Assembly: GCA_041398005.1 (NCBI GenBank)
Contig: JAWKVP010000005.1
Location: 1-64,000, forward strand
Length of the DNA: 64,000 bases
Direction of reading: 5' to 3'
DNA from: JAGREO01 sp020446285
Lineage (GTDB): Bacteria > Pseudomonadota > Alphaproteobacteria > Geminicoccales > Geminicoccaceae
Shown here in pieces: positions 1-8,970 of the stretch. The translations under genes were made by a program, and so were the position numbers. Position 1 is the first letter of the stretch; the number at the start of each line of letters is the position of its first letter. The notes below the pieces were generated by a model. That model saw only the letters and a list, made by a program, of their open reading frames with translations. It did no database searches and was not told the origin of the DNA.

Positions 1-356
1 ACGGCTGGACCCAGTTCATCGTCGATGCAATCGAGGGTGCCTTGTGGAATGCCGGCAAGCACAGTTTCGTGTTACCCAAGGAAATGCGGGTTCCGGCCCT
101 CAAGCCGGTGCTGCGCTGGGAGTTCGACCGCGCCATGAAGACGCTCGAAGAGCGGTTCGGCGACGGCCCCTGGCTGATGGGCGAGAGCTTCACCCTGCCG
201 GACATCCTCATGGGGCACGCCGCCGAATGGGCCCGCATGGCGCGTTTCGACCTCCCCGGCGGGCCGATCGGCGCCTATATCGAGCGGGTCGGGAACAGGC
301 CGGCGGTCGAGCGCATGCGCGCGCGCATCGCCTCGCTCGAAGCCGGGCCGGCCTGA
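1..356 (+). CDS. Glutathione S-transferase family protein (3' end only)
   Basis: The reading frame is open from the window edge (frame starting at base 3) to a TGA at 354-356, so only the C-terminal part is present. The visible part has the all-helical GST C-terminal domain pattern: a segment ending in GDGPWLMGESFTLPDILMGH, where the conserved helix-capping 'S/T-x-x-D' box (FTLPDILMGH) is typical of GST C-terminal domains, followed by a closing helix with YIERVGNRPAVERM. The catalytic N-terminal thioredoxin-like domain lies outside the window. The likely role is a cytosolic glutathione-dependent transferase; the substrate cannot be told. A second GST of the same general type is at 28221-28889. 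The gene converges on the minus-strand aminotransferase, with 54 bp between them. Confidence 0.8.
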   Translation, partial: GWTQFIVDAIEGALWNAGKHSFVLPKEMRVPALKPVLRWEFDRAMKTLEERFGDGPWLMGESFTLPDILMGHAAEWARMARFDLPGGPIGAYIERVGNRPAVERMRARIASLEAGPA

Positions 357-373
357 TCTCCGCTCGATCCGCA

Positions 374-428
374 AAAGCGCTTCTCGGCGCTTCCTGTTGG
401 ACGAAGCGCTTCAGCGCTTCCTGTTGGA
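374..428. repeat. Short tandem direct repeat between convergent genes
   Basis: A unit of about 25-27 bp (aagcgcttc...gcgcttcctgttgga) occurs twice in a row, at roughly 374-401 and 404-428. The second copy runs into the last codons of the minus-strand aminotransferase, so the end of that protein (SNRKR) is repeat-derived. Each unit contains inverted aagcgctt/gcgctt sequence able to fold, so it may also help end the two convergent transcripts, but there is no clear T-run. Confidence 0.5.
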
Positions 429-1622
429 ACCGTGCGTCGGCACGCCGAACAGCTCGTGACAGATCCTCGCCAGTTCGCCGACGCCCTCGCGGATCTCCGT
501 CTCGCCCGCATGGGCGAAGCACAGGCGCAGCCCGTTGCGCGCGCTGTCGGGATCGACCGCCCAGTCCGCACCGGCATTGAACGCGATGCCGGACCTTGCC
601 GCCGCTTCCGCCAGACGCGAGGTATCGACGGTCTCCGGCAGCCGCACCCACTGGAAGATGCCGCCCTTGCCGGGAGAGAGCTCCGCATCCGTGCCGAATT
701 CCTCCATCAGCGTCTGGCGCAAAAGGTCGAGCTTCTTCGCCAGACGATCCTTGAGGCTGCGGACATGGCCGTCGAAACCGTCGGCCATGGCGGCGACGAC
801 CATCTGCGAGAGCGCCGGCGTGCCGCCATCGCCCTTGAGGGCGACGAGGCGGGAAAGGACGTTGCGCGGCGCGCTGATATAGCCGAGGCGCAGGGCGGGT
901 GCGAGCGACTTGGAGAACGATCCGACATGGATCACCTCGCCGCCGCCCTCCATGCCGCGAAGGCTCATTGGCCACTCGCCCTCCCAGACCAGATCGGCGT
1001 AGCACTCGTCCTCCATGACCGGGACACCCTTCTCCCGGCAGATCGCGAGGATCTCCGCACGCCGTTCGGGCGTCATGACGCTTGCCGTCGGATTCTGGAT
1101 GGTGGGCATCACATAGACGTATTTGAGCCGCCTGCCCGAGCCCTGCACCTCGTCGATGCGGGCGCGAAGATCGTCGGCGACGACACCGCCATCGTCGAGC
1201 TTCAGGCCGACGACATCGGCGCCGCACTTCCTGACCTTGGTGATCGCACCGGCATAGGTCAGTTCCTCCATGAGCACGACATCGCCCGGATCGAGCAGGA
1301 GCGCGTTCAGGAGATCGAGCCCCTGCAGCGAGCCCGTGGTCACGAGCACATCGTCGGCGGTTCCAGCGATCCCCCGCTGGGTCGAGAGCTTGCCGGCGAT
1401 GAATTCGCGCAGGCCCCGATGCCCGAGCGGACCGCTGGCCATGTTGTAGGTCGCGAGATCGCGCCCTTCGGCGAGGATCGCGCTGGATGCGGCACTGGCG
1501 AGCGCCTCCAGCGGAATGGCTTCCGGCGCATTGTGCCCGCCGGTGAAATTGTAACGCGGAAATCCCGCCCATGCCGGAGCAGGCTCCGGCGCCGAGGCGG
1601 CGAAAAACTGTTCGATATCCAA
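411..1622 (-). CDS. PLP-dependent aminotransferase, class I/II fold (2-aminoadipate transaminase-like)
   Basis: A protein of 403 residues with the fold-type I aminotransferase layout. It has a YNMASGPLGHRGLREF substrate-lid region, the PxxQNPTA segment (MPTIQNPTASVM), a DECYADLVW box with the Asp that binds the PLP pyridine nitrogen, and SFSKSLAPALRLGY, whose Lys should form the Schiff base. It resembles LysN/2-aminoadipate transaminases and the catalytic half of MocR regulators, but has no N-terminal GntR domain. The start is chosen as TTG at 1622 because GGGGAGGAAG lies about 8 nt upstream. The frame stays open to 1865 but loses family similarity beyond this start. A promoter-like module sits 36 nt upstream. 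The amino donor is unknown. CobC-type function is unlikely from the motifs, although the gene borders the cobalamin cluster. Confidence 0.85.
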   Translation of the reverse strand: MDIEQFFAASAPEPAPAWAGFPRYNFTGGHNAPEAIPLEALASAASSAILAEGRDLATYNMASGPLGHRGLREFIAGKLSTQRGIAGTADDVLVTTGSLQGLDLLNALLLDPGDVVLMEELTYAGAITKVRKCGADVVGLKLDDGGVVADDLRARIDEVQGSGRRLKYVYVMPTIQNPTASVMTPERRAEILAICREKGVPVMEDECYADLVWEGEWPMSLRGMEGGGEVIHVGSFSKSLAPALRLGYISAPRNVLSRLVALKGDGGTPALSQMVVAAMADGFDGHVRSLKDRLAKKLDLLRQTLMEEFGTDAELSPGKGGIFQWVRLPETVDTSRLAEAAARSGIAFNAGADWAVDPDSARNGLRLCFAHAGETEIREGVGELARICHELFGVPTHGSNRKR

Positions 1623-1657
1623 GGCTGACTTCCTCCCCTTCCAACCTGAGGCACCCG

Positions 1658-1685
1658 ACATAGCAGCGTATCGACGAAATGCCGA
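1658..1685 (-). promoter_or_regulatory. Promoter-like module TCGGCA-N16-CTATGT
   Basis: Read on the minus strand, TCGGCA (1685-1680), a 16-nt spacer and CTATGT (1663-1658) precede the aminotransferase start by 36 nt. The module and the upstream cgcggcta sequence match modules at 24848-24875 (-), 33140-33167 (+) and 57425-57452 (+). The spacing fits a housekeeping-sigma promoter. The assignment is inference from recurrence and position. Confidence 0.5.
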
Positions 1686-1754
1686 TAGCCGCGTGCCCGC
1701 TGCCGACTGTCGCATTTGGACATTTACCGGGGCGGGCGGCTCGGCTAGTTTCAG

Positions 1755-1960
1755 CGCTGGTGGTATCCCTTCGCCGACGGACCGTCGGGCGGGGGATCGA
1801 AGAGGGAACACGGTGAGGACGGCATCCGTCAGCGGATGCGTTCGATGCCGGGGCTGCCCCCGCAACTGTAGGCATCCGCGACCCGACTGACGTCACTGGC
1901 CCCACGGCCGGGAAGGCAAGGGTCGATGAAGGAGAGGATGCGAGCCAGGAGACCTGCCAC
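1755..1960 (+). ncRNA. Cobalamin (adenosylcobalamin) riboswitch
   Basis: The segment carries the diagnostic cobalamin-element boxes in order: a ggtggt...ccct paired P2-like start, gggaacacggtg near 1804-1815, the B12 box core gctgcccccgcaactgta around 1853-1870, cactggcc...gccgggaaggc, and the 3' box gcgagccaggagacctgcc ending near 1958. This is the family's usual order and size of about 200 nt. It lies about 190 nt upstream of cobW, on the same strand. Cobalamin riboswitches bind adenosylcobalamin and shut off the downstream gene when B12 is plentiful. The sequence to 2146 between aptamer and start codon would hold the expression platform. The 5' boundary is approximate. Confidence 0.95.
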
Positions 1961-2146
1961 CGCACGACCGGTTTCCATTGTTCCGTCGGGTGTGACGGCA
2001 GGGGAGAGAATGATGCGCCTTCAGCTGTCCTTCGTGCCGGCCCCGCGACCGGGCGCCCGGCAGACCCGACGGGTTTCCGGTTTCTGGGGTTTCGATCCGC
2101 ATCCGTCCCATGAGGCGGGTACAGGGACATGAAAGGACGCGACAGC

Positions 2147-3178
2147 ATGGCAAGGATCCCGGCGACGATCATCACGGGCTTTCTCGGTGCCGGAAAGACG
2201 ACGCTCATCCGCAATCTGCTTCTCGAAGCGGACGGCCGCCGCATCGCCCTCGTCATCAACGAGTTCGGCGATGTCGGCATCGATGGCGGCCTGCTGCGCG
2301 GCTGTGGAATCAGGGGATGCGCCGACGAGGACGTCATCGAACTCGCCAATGGCTGCATCTGCTGCACCGTCGCCGACGATTTCATTCCGGTCATGGAGAC
2401 GCTGCTGCAACGCGATCCGCCGGTCGATCACATCGTCATCGAGACATCGGGGCTCGCACTTCCGCAACCGCTGGTGCGCGCCTTCAACTGGCCGGAGGTC
2501 CGCAATCGCGTCACCGTCGACGGTGTCGTCACCGTGGTGGATGCGCCGGCAGTGGCCGCCGGCCGCTTCGCGCATGACGAGGCGGCGGTGCTCGCCGGGC
2601 GCGACGCCGACCCGACCATCGACCATGAGAACCCGATCCACGAGCTTTTCGAGGACCAGCTGATCTGCGCCGATCTCGTCATCCTGAGCAAGACCGATCT
2701 CCTCGATGCAGAAACGATCGGGCAGGTGCGGACGCAGGTCGCCGACGAGGCGCGCGAGGGGGTTTCCATCCTTCCCGTCGCGCATGGCCGCATCGCCGTC
2801 GAGGCGTTGCTGGGGCTCGGCCTCTCCGCCGAGAACGATCTTGCGGCACGGCCGACGCACCATGAGCGCGAGGGCCTCGAGGATCACGATCATGACGATT
2901 TCGAGAGCATCATCGTCGATCCCGGTGCAGTGGCGGAACCGGCCGGACTGCTCAAGCGTGTGGAGAAGGCCTGCGGTGCGCCCGAAATCCTCCGCATCAA
3001 GGGCTTCATCGACATTCCCGGTGCCGACATGCGCTATGTCGTGCAGGCCGTCGGCCAGCGCGCGCAGGGCTATTTCGACCGTGACTGGCGGGATGGCGAG
3101 AGCCGGGATTCGCGCCTCGTCGTGATCGGCGCGCGCGGCTTCGACCGCGAGCGGGTGACCCACCTGCTCGGCGCCTGA
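2147..3178 (+). CDS. cobW: Cobalamin biosynthesis protein CobW (COG0523 GTPase metallochaperone)
   Basis: A G3E-family GTPase linked to cobalt delivery for B12 synthesis. It is 343 residues long from the chosen start. The P-loop GFLGAGKTT is at residues 11-19, the metal-binding GCICC (CxCC) motif is at about 69-73, an SKTDL guanine-specificity box follows, and the C-terminal CobW_C domain carries a short His/Asp loop (DHDHDD). The start ATG at 2147 is preferred to the ATG at 2129 because GAAAGGA lies 9 nt upstream and family members begin just before the P-loop strand. It is the first gene after the cobalamin riboswitch and is followed by cobN after 5 nt, so the two are co-transcribed and B12-repressed. 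Confidence 0.95.
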   Translation: MARIPATIITGFLGAGKTTLIRNLLLEADGRRIALVINEFGDVGIDGGLLRGCGIRGCADEDVIELANGCICCTVADDFIPVMETLLQRDPPVDHIVIETSGLALPQPLVRAFNWPEVRNRVTVDGVVTVVDAPAVAAGRFAHDEAAVLAGRDADPTIDHENPIHELFEDQLICADLVILSKTDLLDAETIGQVRTQVADEAREGVSILPVAHGRIAVEALLGLGLSAENDLAARPTHHEREGLEDHDHDDFESIIVDPGAVAEPAGLLKRVEKACGAPEILRIKGFIDIPGADMRYVVQAVGQRAQGYFDRDWRDGESRDSRLVVIGARGFDRERVTHLLGA

Positions 3179-3183
3179 GCCCC

Positions 3184-6100
3184 ATGCACCTCCTGCTTGC
3201 GCAGAGCGGCACGATCGACGATGGCGAAGAGGCGGTCGATCTCGGCATCGATCCGGCCGATATCCTCTTCCTGTCCCACGCCGATACCGAACTGTCGCTT
3301 CTGGCCCGCGCCCGCGAGCAGCTCACCGGAGCGGACATGCCGGGCCTGCGTCTCGCACCGCTCGCCCGGCTGCGTCACCACATGAGCGTCGACGCCTTCG
3401 TCGAGCGCACCGTCGGGCGGTCGCGTCTCGTCGTGGTGCGGCTTCTCGGCGGCGAGGCGAGCTGGCCCTACGGGCTGGAGCGCCTCACATCCGTGTGCCG
3501 GGCACAGGACATTCCGCTCGTCGTGCTCCCCGGCGACGACCGGCCGGATCCGGCACTGCCGGCCTTCTCGACTGTCGATGCCGCCACATGCCTTGCGCTC
3601 TGGGCCTATCTCGTGGAAGGCGGCACCGAGAACGCCCGCAACTTCATCCTCGCCTGCCGGAGCCTGATCGACGGAACGGACCAACCGGAGCCGGCGAAGC
3701 CTGTGGCGCGCGCGAGCCTGTTCCATCGAAGCCCGCATGACGGACCGGGCGTCGCCATCATCTTCTATCGTTCGCTCGTTCTCGCCGACGACCTGCAACC
3801 GGTGGAAGGTCTGATCGCCGCGCTCGAGGCACGCGGGTTGTCGGTCCTCGCGATCTTCGTTTCCTCGCTCAAGGATCCGGCCTCGGCAGCCTTCCTCGAC
3901 GATCTCCTCGAGGAACAGCCGGTCGAGACCATCATCAACCTGACCGGTTTCGCCGTAGCACCGGCGGGTGCCATACACGAGCCGACACCGCTCGACCGGC
4001 CCGGCGTGCCGGTCCTGCAGGCCGTTCTGGCATCGGGCACGCGCGATGCGTGGCGGGATTCGACACAAGGTCTCAATGCGCGTGACCTCGCGATGGGTGT
4101 GGTGTTGCCCGAAATCGACGGGCGGATCTTCACCCGCGCAATCGCGTTCAAGTCCGCCTCCCGTGTCTGCGCGGCGACGGGCTCGGACATCGTGTCGTTC
4201 GAAGCCGTTCACGACCGGATCGAATTCGTCGCCGCTCAGGCCCATGCCTGGATCCGCCTGCGCGGGACAGCCCCGGCCGGACGGCGGATCGCCATCATCC
4301 TCGCCAACTATCCCAACCAGAACGCACGCATCGCCAACGGCGTCGGCCTCGACACGCCCGAGAGCGCCATGCGCGTTCTTCGAGAACTCGAAAGGGCCGG
4401 GTACGCACTGGCGGACATGCCAGAGACTTCGGCGGACCTCATCGAACGCCTGATTGCAAGCCGGGGCAAGGCCGGGACCGGCGGTGTCCACATGCCGCTC
4501 GACGATTACAGAAGGGCTTTCGACAGCCTGCCGACCGCCCTGCAGGATGCCGTCAACGAACGCTGGGGTCCGCCGGAAGCCGACCCCTTTGCCGTCGAGG
4601 GAACGGGCATCGCACTCGCCATCCTGCGCACCGGTTCGCTCGTCATCGGCATCCAGCCGGCGCGGGGCTACGACATCGATCCGAAGGCCACCTATCACGA
4701 TCCCGCCCTCGTCCCGCCGCACAATTATCTCGCCTTCCACTTCTGGCTGCGGCACGAATTCGACGCCCATGCGATCGTCCATCTCGGCAAGCATGGCAAT
4801 CTCGAATGGCTGCCGGGCAAGGCGCTGGCGCTCGACGCCGCCTCATGGCCGGAGGCCGTGCTCGGCCCCCTGCCCCACCTCTACCCGTTCATCGTCAATG
4901 ATCCGGGCGAGGGTTCGCAGGCCAAGCGGCGGACCTCGGCGGTCATCATCGATCACCTGACGCCGCCGCTCACCCGTGCCGAAACCTATGGCCCGCTTCG
5001 CGATCTCGAAGCACTGGTGGACGAGTATTTCGACGCCAGCGGACAGGATCCCCGCCGCCTCGCCCTGCTCCGCCGCGAAATCCTCGAACTGATGGCGGTA
5101 TCCGGTCTCGACCGCGATCTCGGCATCGAGGAGGAGGACGACAGCGACGAAGCGTTCGCAAGGCTCGACGCCCATCTCTGCGATCTCAAGGAACTGCAGA
5201 TCCGCGACGGTCTGCATGTGTTCGGCGAAAGCCCGGCGGGCCGTCTCGAAACGGATCTGCTCGCCGCCCTCTGCCGGGCTCCGGACGGAACCGCGCCGGG
5301 GCTCACCCAGGCCATCGCACAGGATCTGGCGCTCGCATTCGATCCGCTCGACTGCGCCATGGCCGAACCCTGGAGCGGGCCGAGACCGGCCCTTCTCGCC
5401 GATTGCGCCGATACGCCGTGGCGTACGGCAGGCGACACGGTGGAGCGCCTCGAAGCCCTCGCGACCCGGTTGATCGAGGACATGGCCGAACCGCCGGGTC
5501 CGGCGAGCCATGCCTCGATGGAGCGTCTCCTGCAACGCGTGCGCCCGGCGCTGCGTGCATGCGGAGGGGCGGAACGCGATGCGCTCCTGCGCGGGCTCGA
5601 CGGACGGTTCGTCGCTCCGGGCCCTTCGGGAGCGCCGACACGGGGGCGCCTCGACGTGCTGCCGACCGGACGCAACTTCTATTCGGTGGATACACGCTCG
5701 GTCCCGACACCCGCGGCCTGGACGCTGGGACAGGCTTCGGCGGCGCGGTTGCTGGAGCGTTACCGGCAGGATCACGGATGCTGGCCCAAGCGGATCGGCC
5801 TTTCCGCCTGGGGTACGGCCAACATGCGCACGGGCGGCGACGATATCGCGCAGGCACTGGCACTGATGGGCGCCCGGCCGACCTGGGACAATGCGTCGAG
5901 ACGTGTCACGGGATTCGAGATCATCCCGCTTTCGCTGCTCGATCGCCCGAGGGTCGATGTCACGTTTCGTGTCTCCGGCTTCTTTCGCGATGCTTTCCCG
6001 ACGCAGATGGACCTGATCGATTCGGCCGCACGGGCGATCATGCAATGCGACGAGCCGGCGAAGTCCAACCCGCTGCGCGCGCGCTTTCTCGAGGATCGCG

Positions 6101-6858
6101 ATCGCCTGTGCGGACAGGGGGTCGCCGCCGCCGAAGCCGAAGAGCGGGCATCCTTTCGCGTGTTCGGTTCCAGACCCGGAGCCTATGGCGCCGGCCTGCA
6201 GGCGCTGTTCGACGAACGGATATGGAACGATCGCGCCGACCTCGCCGAGGCCTATCTCGCATGGGGCGGCTATGCCTATGGCAAGGGGCGTCCGGGGGTG
6301 AAGGCGCGCGCGGAACTCGGCGAACGGCTCGCGGCCCTCGATGCGATCATCCAGAACCAGGACAATCGCGAACATGATATCCTCGACAGCGACGATTATT
6401 ACCAGTTTCAGGGAGGCATGACGGCGGCAGCGCATGAACTCGCAGGCAGGCGTCCGGCGGTATTCATGGGCGACCATTCGAATACCGCCAGTCCGCGCAT
6501 CCGCTCGCTCGAGGAGGAGATCGCCCGTGTCGTGCGCGCGCGCGTCGTCAATCCGAAATGGATCAGAGGCGTCATGCGGCACGGCTACAAGGGCGCCTTC
6601 GAGATGAATGCCACGGTCGACTATCTCTTCGCCTATGCGGCGACGACGGGTGCGGTCGCCGATCACCATTTCGATCTCGTGCACGATGCCTATCTCGGCG
6701 ACGAGACGGTGCGCGGCTTTCTCGCCGAGGCCAACCCCGACGCGCTCGCCGCCATCGCCCAAAGGCTGAACGAGGCGATCGAGCGGGGATTATGGAAGCC
6801 CCGGCGCAACAGTACGAGGGCATTGCTCGAAACCACGCGGGAGACCAGCCGGCCATGA
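3184..6858 (+). CDS. cobN: Cobaltochelatase subunit CobN
   Basis: A protein of 1224 residues, close to the usual size for the large subunit of the aerobic, ATP-dependent cobaltochelatase (CobN-CobS-CobT), which inserts Co(II) into hydrogenobyrinic acid a,c-diamide. Family landmarks are visible: NYPNQNARIANGVGLDTPES, the HLGKHGNLEWLPGKALAL segment, and the MRHGYKGAFEM motif near the C-terminus, shared with magnesium-chelatase BchH/ChlH. The ATPase partners CobS and CobT (the chelatase proteins, not the nucleotide-loop enzymes below) are not in this window. The ATG at 3184 follows cobW by 5 nt and the end overlaps cobO by 4 nt (ATGA), so it belongs to the riboswitch-controlled unit. Confidence 0.97.
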   Translation: MHLLLAQSGTIDDGEEAVDLGIDPADILFLSHADTELSLLARAREQLTGADMPGLRLAPLARLRHHMSVDAFVERTVGRSRLVVVRLLGGEASWPYGLERLTSVCRAQDIPLVVLPGDDRPDPALPAFSTVDAATCLALWAYLVEGGTENARNFILACRSLIDGTDQPEPAKPVARASLFHRSPHDGPGVAIIFYRSLVLADDLQPVEGLIAALEARGLSVLAIFVSSLKDPASAAFLDDLLEEQPVETIINLTGFAVAPAGAIHEPTPLDRPGVPVLQAVLASGTRDAWRDSTQGLNARDLAMGVVLPEIDGRIFTRAIAFKSASRVCAATGSDIVSFEAVHDRIEFVAAQAHAWIRLRGTAPAGRRIAIILANYPNQNARIANGVGLDTPESAMRVLRELERAGYALADMPETSADLIERLIASRGKAGTGGVHMPLDDYRRAFDSLPTALQDAVNERWGPPEADPFAVEGTGIALAILRTGSLVIGIQPARGYDIDPKATYHDPALVPPHNYLAFHFWLRHEFDAHAIVHLGKHGNLEWLPGKALALDAASWPEAVLGPLPHLYPFIVNDPGEGSQAKRRTSAVIIDHLTPPLTRAETYGPLRDLEALVDEYFDASGQDPRRLALLRREILELMAVSGLDRDLGIEEEDDSDEAFARLDAHLCDLKELQIRDGLHVFGESPAGRLETDLLAALCRAPDGTAPGLTQAIAQDLALAFDPLDCAMAEPWSGPRPALLADCADTPWRTAGDTVERLEALATRLIEDMAEPPGPASHASMERLLQRVRPALRACGGAERDALLRGLDGRFVAPGPSGAPTRGRLDVLPTGRNFYSVDTRSVPTPAAWTLGQASAARLLERYRQDHGCWPKRIGLSAWGTANMRTGGDDIAQALALMGARPTWDNASRRVTGFEIIPLSLLDRPRVDVTFRVSGFFRDAFPTQMDLIDSAARAIMQCDEPAKSNPLRARFLEDRDRLCGQGVAAAEAEERASFRVFGSRPGAYGAGLQALFDERIWNDRADLAEAYLAWGGYAYGKGRPGVKARAELGERLAALDAIIQNQDNREHDILDSDDYYQFQGGMTAAAHELAGRRPAVFMGDHSNTASPRIRSLEEEIARVVRARVVNPKWIRGVMRHGYKGAFEMNATVDYLFAYAATTGAVADHHFDLVHDAYLGDETVRGFLAEANPDALAAIAQRLNEAIERGLWKPRRNSTRALLETTRETSRP

Positions 6859-7487
6859 ACGATCATCACGAGAACGAAGGCGGGAACGAGGGCGACCAGC
6901 ACGCGCGGAAGATGGCCAGGAAGAAGGCGGCGCGGGACCGGATCATGGCCACCAAGACCGGCGAAAAGGGGCTCGTCATCGTCCACACCGGCAAGGGCAA
7001 GGGCAAGTCGACCGCCGCTTTCGGCATGATCTTCCGCATGATCGCGCACGGCATGCCCTGCGGCGTCGTGCAGTTCATCAAGGGAGGCATGGATACCGGC
7101 GAGCGCCGGCTGATCGGGGAACGCTTCGCCGATCTCTGTGAATTTCACACGATGGGCGAAGGGTTCACCTGGGAGACCCAGGACAAGAGCCGGGACATCG
7201 AGATGGCCGGACGTGCCTGGGAGAAGGCGAAAGAGCTCATCCGCAATGAGCGGTTACGCATGGTGCTGCTCGACGAGATCAACATCGCCCTGCGCTACGG
7301 CTATGTTCCGACAGACGAGGTGGTTTCCTTCCTGCGCGACGAAAAGCCGGAGATGACCCATGTCGTGCTCACCGGACGCAACGCGCAGGACGAGATCATC
7401 GACATTGCCGATCTGGTGACCGAGATGGAACTCGTCAAACATCCCTTCCGTTCGGGCATCAAGGCGCAGCAGGGCGTGGAATTCTAG
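6855..7487 (+). CDS. cobO: Cob(I)yrinic acid a,c-diamide adenosyltransferase CobO
   Basis: A CobA/CobO/BtuR-type ATP:corrinoid adenosyltransferase of 210 residues, the usual length. It has the P-loop TGKGKGKST at about residues 45-53, a LLDEINIALRYGY box, and THVVLTGRNAQDE near the end. It transfers the 5'-deoxyadenosyl group of ATP to cob(I)yrinate a,c-diamide. The start ATG overlaps the cobN stop (ATGA), which decides it against the longer open frame that begins upstream inside cobN. The N-terminus is rich in His and charged residues (DHHENEGG), a common disordered tail in this family. Confidence 0.95.
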   Translation: MNDHHENEGGNEGDQHARKMARKKAARDRIMATKTGEKGLVIVHTGKGKGKSTAAFGMIFRMIAHGMPCGVVQFIKGGMDTGERRLIGERFADLCEFHTMGEGFTWETQDKSRDIEMAGRAWEKAKELIRNERLRMVLLDEINIALRYGYVPTDEVVSFLRDEKPEMTHVVLTGRNAQDEIIDIADLVTEMELVKHPFRSGIKAQQGVEF

Positions 7488-7491
7488 CACG

Positions 7492-8970
7492 GTGCGCAAG
7501 CCGGCCATCATGATTCAGGGGACGAATTCCGACGCCGGGAAATCGCTCATCGTCGCCGGTCTCTGCCGGCTGTTCGCCAATCGCGGGATGCGGGTGCGGC
7601 CGTTCAAGCCGCAGAACATGTCGAACAATGCAGCGGTGAGCGAGGATGACGAGCCGGGCGAACTCGGCCGCGCACAGGCGCTGCAGGCGCGCGCCGCGCG
7701 GGTACCGGCCTCGGTGCACATGAACCCCGTCCTGCTCAAGCCCGAGAGTGACAGCGGCAGTCAGGTGATCGTTCAGGGCCGGCGCCGGGGCAGGCTTCGC
7801 GCCGCCGAATTCGCACGCGCCAGACCGGAACTGCTCGAAGCCGTGCTCGACAGTTTCCACCACCTCGAAGAAGAGGCCGATCTTCTCGTCGTCGAGGGCG
7901 CGGGCAGCCCGGCGGAGGTCAATCTCCGTGCCGGCGATATCGCCAATATGGGCTTTGCCGAAGCCGCGGACCTCCCCGTGCTCCTTGCCGGCGACATCGA
8001 TCGCGGCGGGGTGATCGCGACCCTTGTCGGCACCGCGGCACTGCTCGGGACCGCCGACAGGTCACGGATCAGGGGGTTCCTCATCAACAAGTTCCGTGGC
8101 GATGCCCTGCTGTTCGAACCGGCGAATGCCATCATCACGGAACGGACCGGCTGGCGGGCCCTCGGCATTCTTCCATGGTTCGACAATGCCCACCGGCTGC
8201 CGGCGGAGGATGCGCTCGGGCTCGCCTCCGCGCGCAGGGAGGGCGCCCCGCTCTCGATCGCGGTGCCGCGACTGAACCGCATCGCCAATTTCGACGATCT
8301 CGATCCGCTGCGTCTCGAACCGGATGTCGATCTCGCCATCATCCGCCCGGGCGAACCGTTACCCGGCGATGCCGATCTCGTCCTGATCGCCGGCTCCAAG
8401 TCGACCATTGCCGATCTCGCCGATTTCCGCCGACAGGGCTGGGATATCGACCTTCTCGCGCATTGCCGGCGCGGTGGCCATGTACTCGGGCTCTGCGGCG
8501 GGTTCCAGATGCTCGGACGCACGATCCGCGATCCGGACGGAATCGAGGGTCCACCCGGAGAGGTCGAGGGACTGGGCCTGCTCGATGTCGAGACAATCCT
8601 CGTCGCCGACAAGACGGTCCGCCGCTCGCGCGGCCGGCATGTCGCCTCGGGACTGCCGGTCGAGGGATACGAGATCCATCTCGGGCGCAGCACGGGACCG
8701 GATTGCGCGCGGCCGTTCCTGGAAATCGACGGTCGCGGCGACGGTGCCGTGTCCGGCGACGGACGGGTGACGGGCACCTATCTGCACGGCATGTTCACCG
8801 ACGACATGTTCCGCCGCCACTTCCTCGACCACCTCCGGCCCGGACTGACGACAGGCACGCTGCTGCCCTTCGATCAGGTCATCGAACGCACACTGGACGA
8901 GCTTGCCGGCCATCTGGAGGCGCATCTGGATATCGAGGGGATCCTCAGAATCGCACAAGATCGAGGATGA
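7492..8970 (+). CDS. cobQ: Cobyric acid synthase CobQ (CbiP)
   Basis: A glutamine-dependent amidotransferase of 492 residues that amidates four side chains of adenosylcobyrinic a,c-diamide to give cobyric acid. The N-terminal dethiobiotin-synthetase-like ATPase domain begins with MIQGTNSDAGKS. The C-terminal triad-type glutaminase domain has GLCGGFQMLG with nucleophile Cys335, and TYLHGMF with His432. The start is GTG, 4 nt after the cobO stop. This is the last gene of the riboswitch-led unit. Its 3' end overlaps the convergent cobD by 26 bp. Confidence 0.96.
   Translation: MRKPAIMIQGTNSDAGKSLIVAGLCRLFANRGMRVRPFKPQNMSNNAAVSEDDEPGELGRAQALQARAARVPASVHMNPVLLKPESDSGSQVIVQGRRRGRLRAAEFARARPELLEAVLDSFHHLEEEADLLVVEGAGSPAEVNLRAGDIANMGFAEAADLPVLLAGDIDRGGVIATLVGTAALLGTADRSRIRGFLINKFRGDALLFEPANAIITERTGWRALGILPWFDNAHRLPAEDALGLASARREGAPLSIAVPRLNRIANFDDLDPLRLEPDVDLAIIRPGEPLPGDADLVLIAGSKSTIADLADFRRQGWDIDLLAHCRRGGHVLGLCGGFQMLGRTIRDPDGIEGPPGEVEGLGLLDVETILVADKTVRRSRGRHVASGLPVEGYEIHLGRSTGPDCARPFLEIDGRGDGAVSGDGRVTGTYLHGMFTDDMFRRHFLDHLRPGLTTGTLLPFDQVIERTLDELAGHLEAHLDIEGILRIAQDRG

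Noticed and set aside
411..1622. Aminotransferase as CobC (threonine-phosphate decarboxylase) of the B12 pathway
   Set aside because: Motifs (QNPTAS, DECYADLVW) fit LysN/2-aminoadipate-type transaminases, and the gene has its own promoter outside the cob units.
208..2394. Very long minus-strand open frame (over 700 codons) across the aminotransferase and riboswitch
   Set aside because: It is Arg/Ala/Pro-rich without family motifs and runs in a different frame from the aminotransferase; a GC-driven shadow.
4843..6762. Long minus-strand frame opposite cobN
   Set aside because: It has no motifs and is antisense to a well-conserved gene; an effect of high GC third positions.
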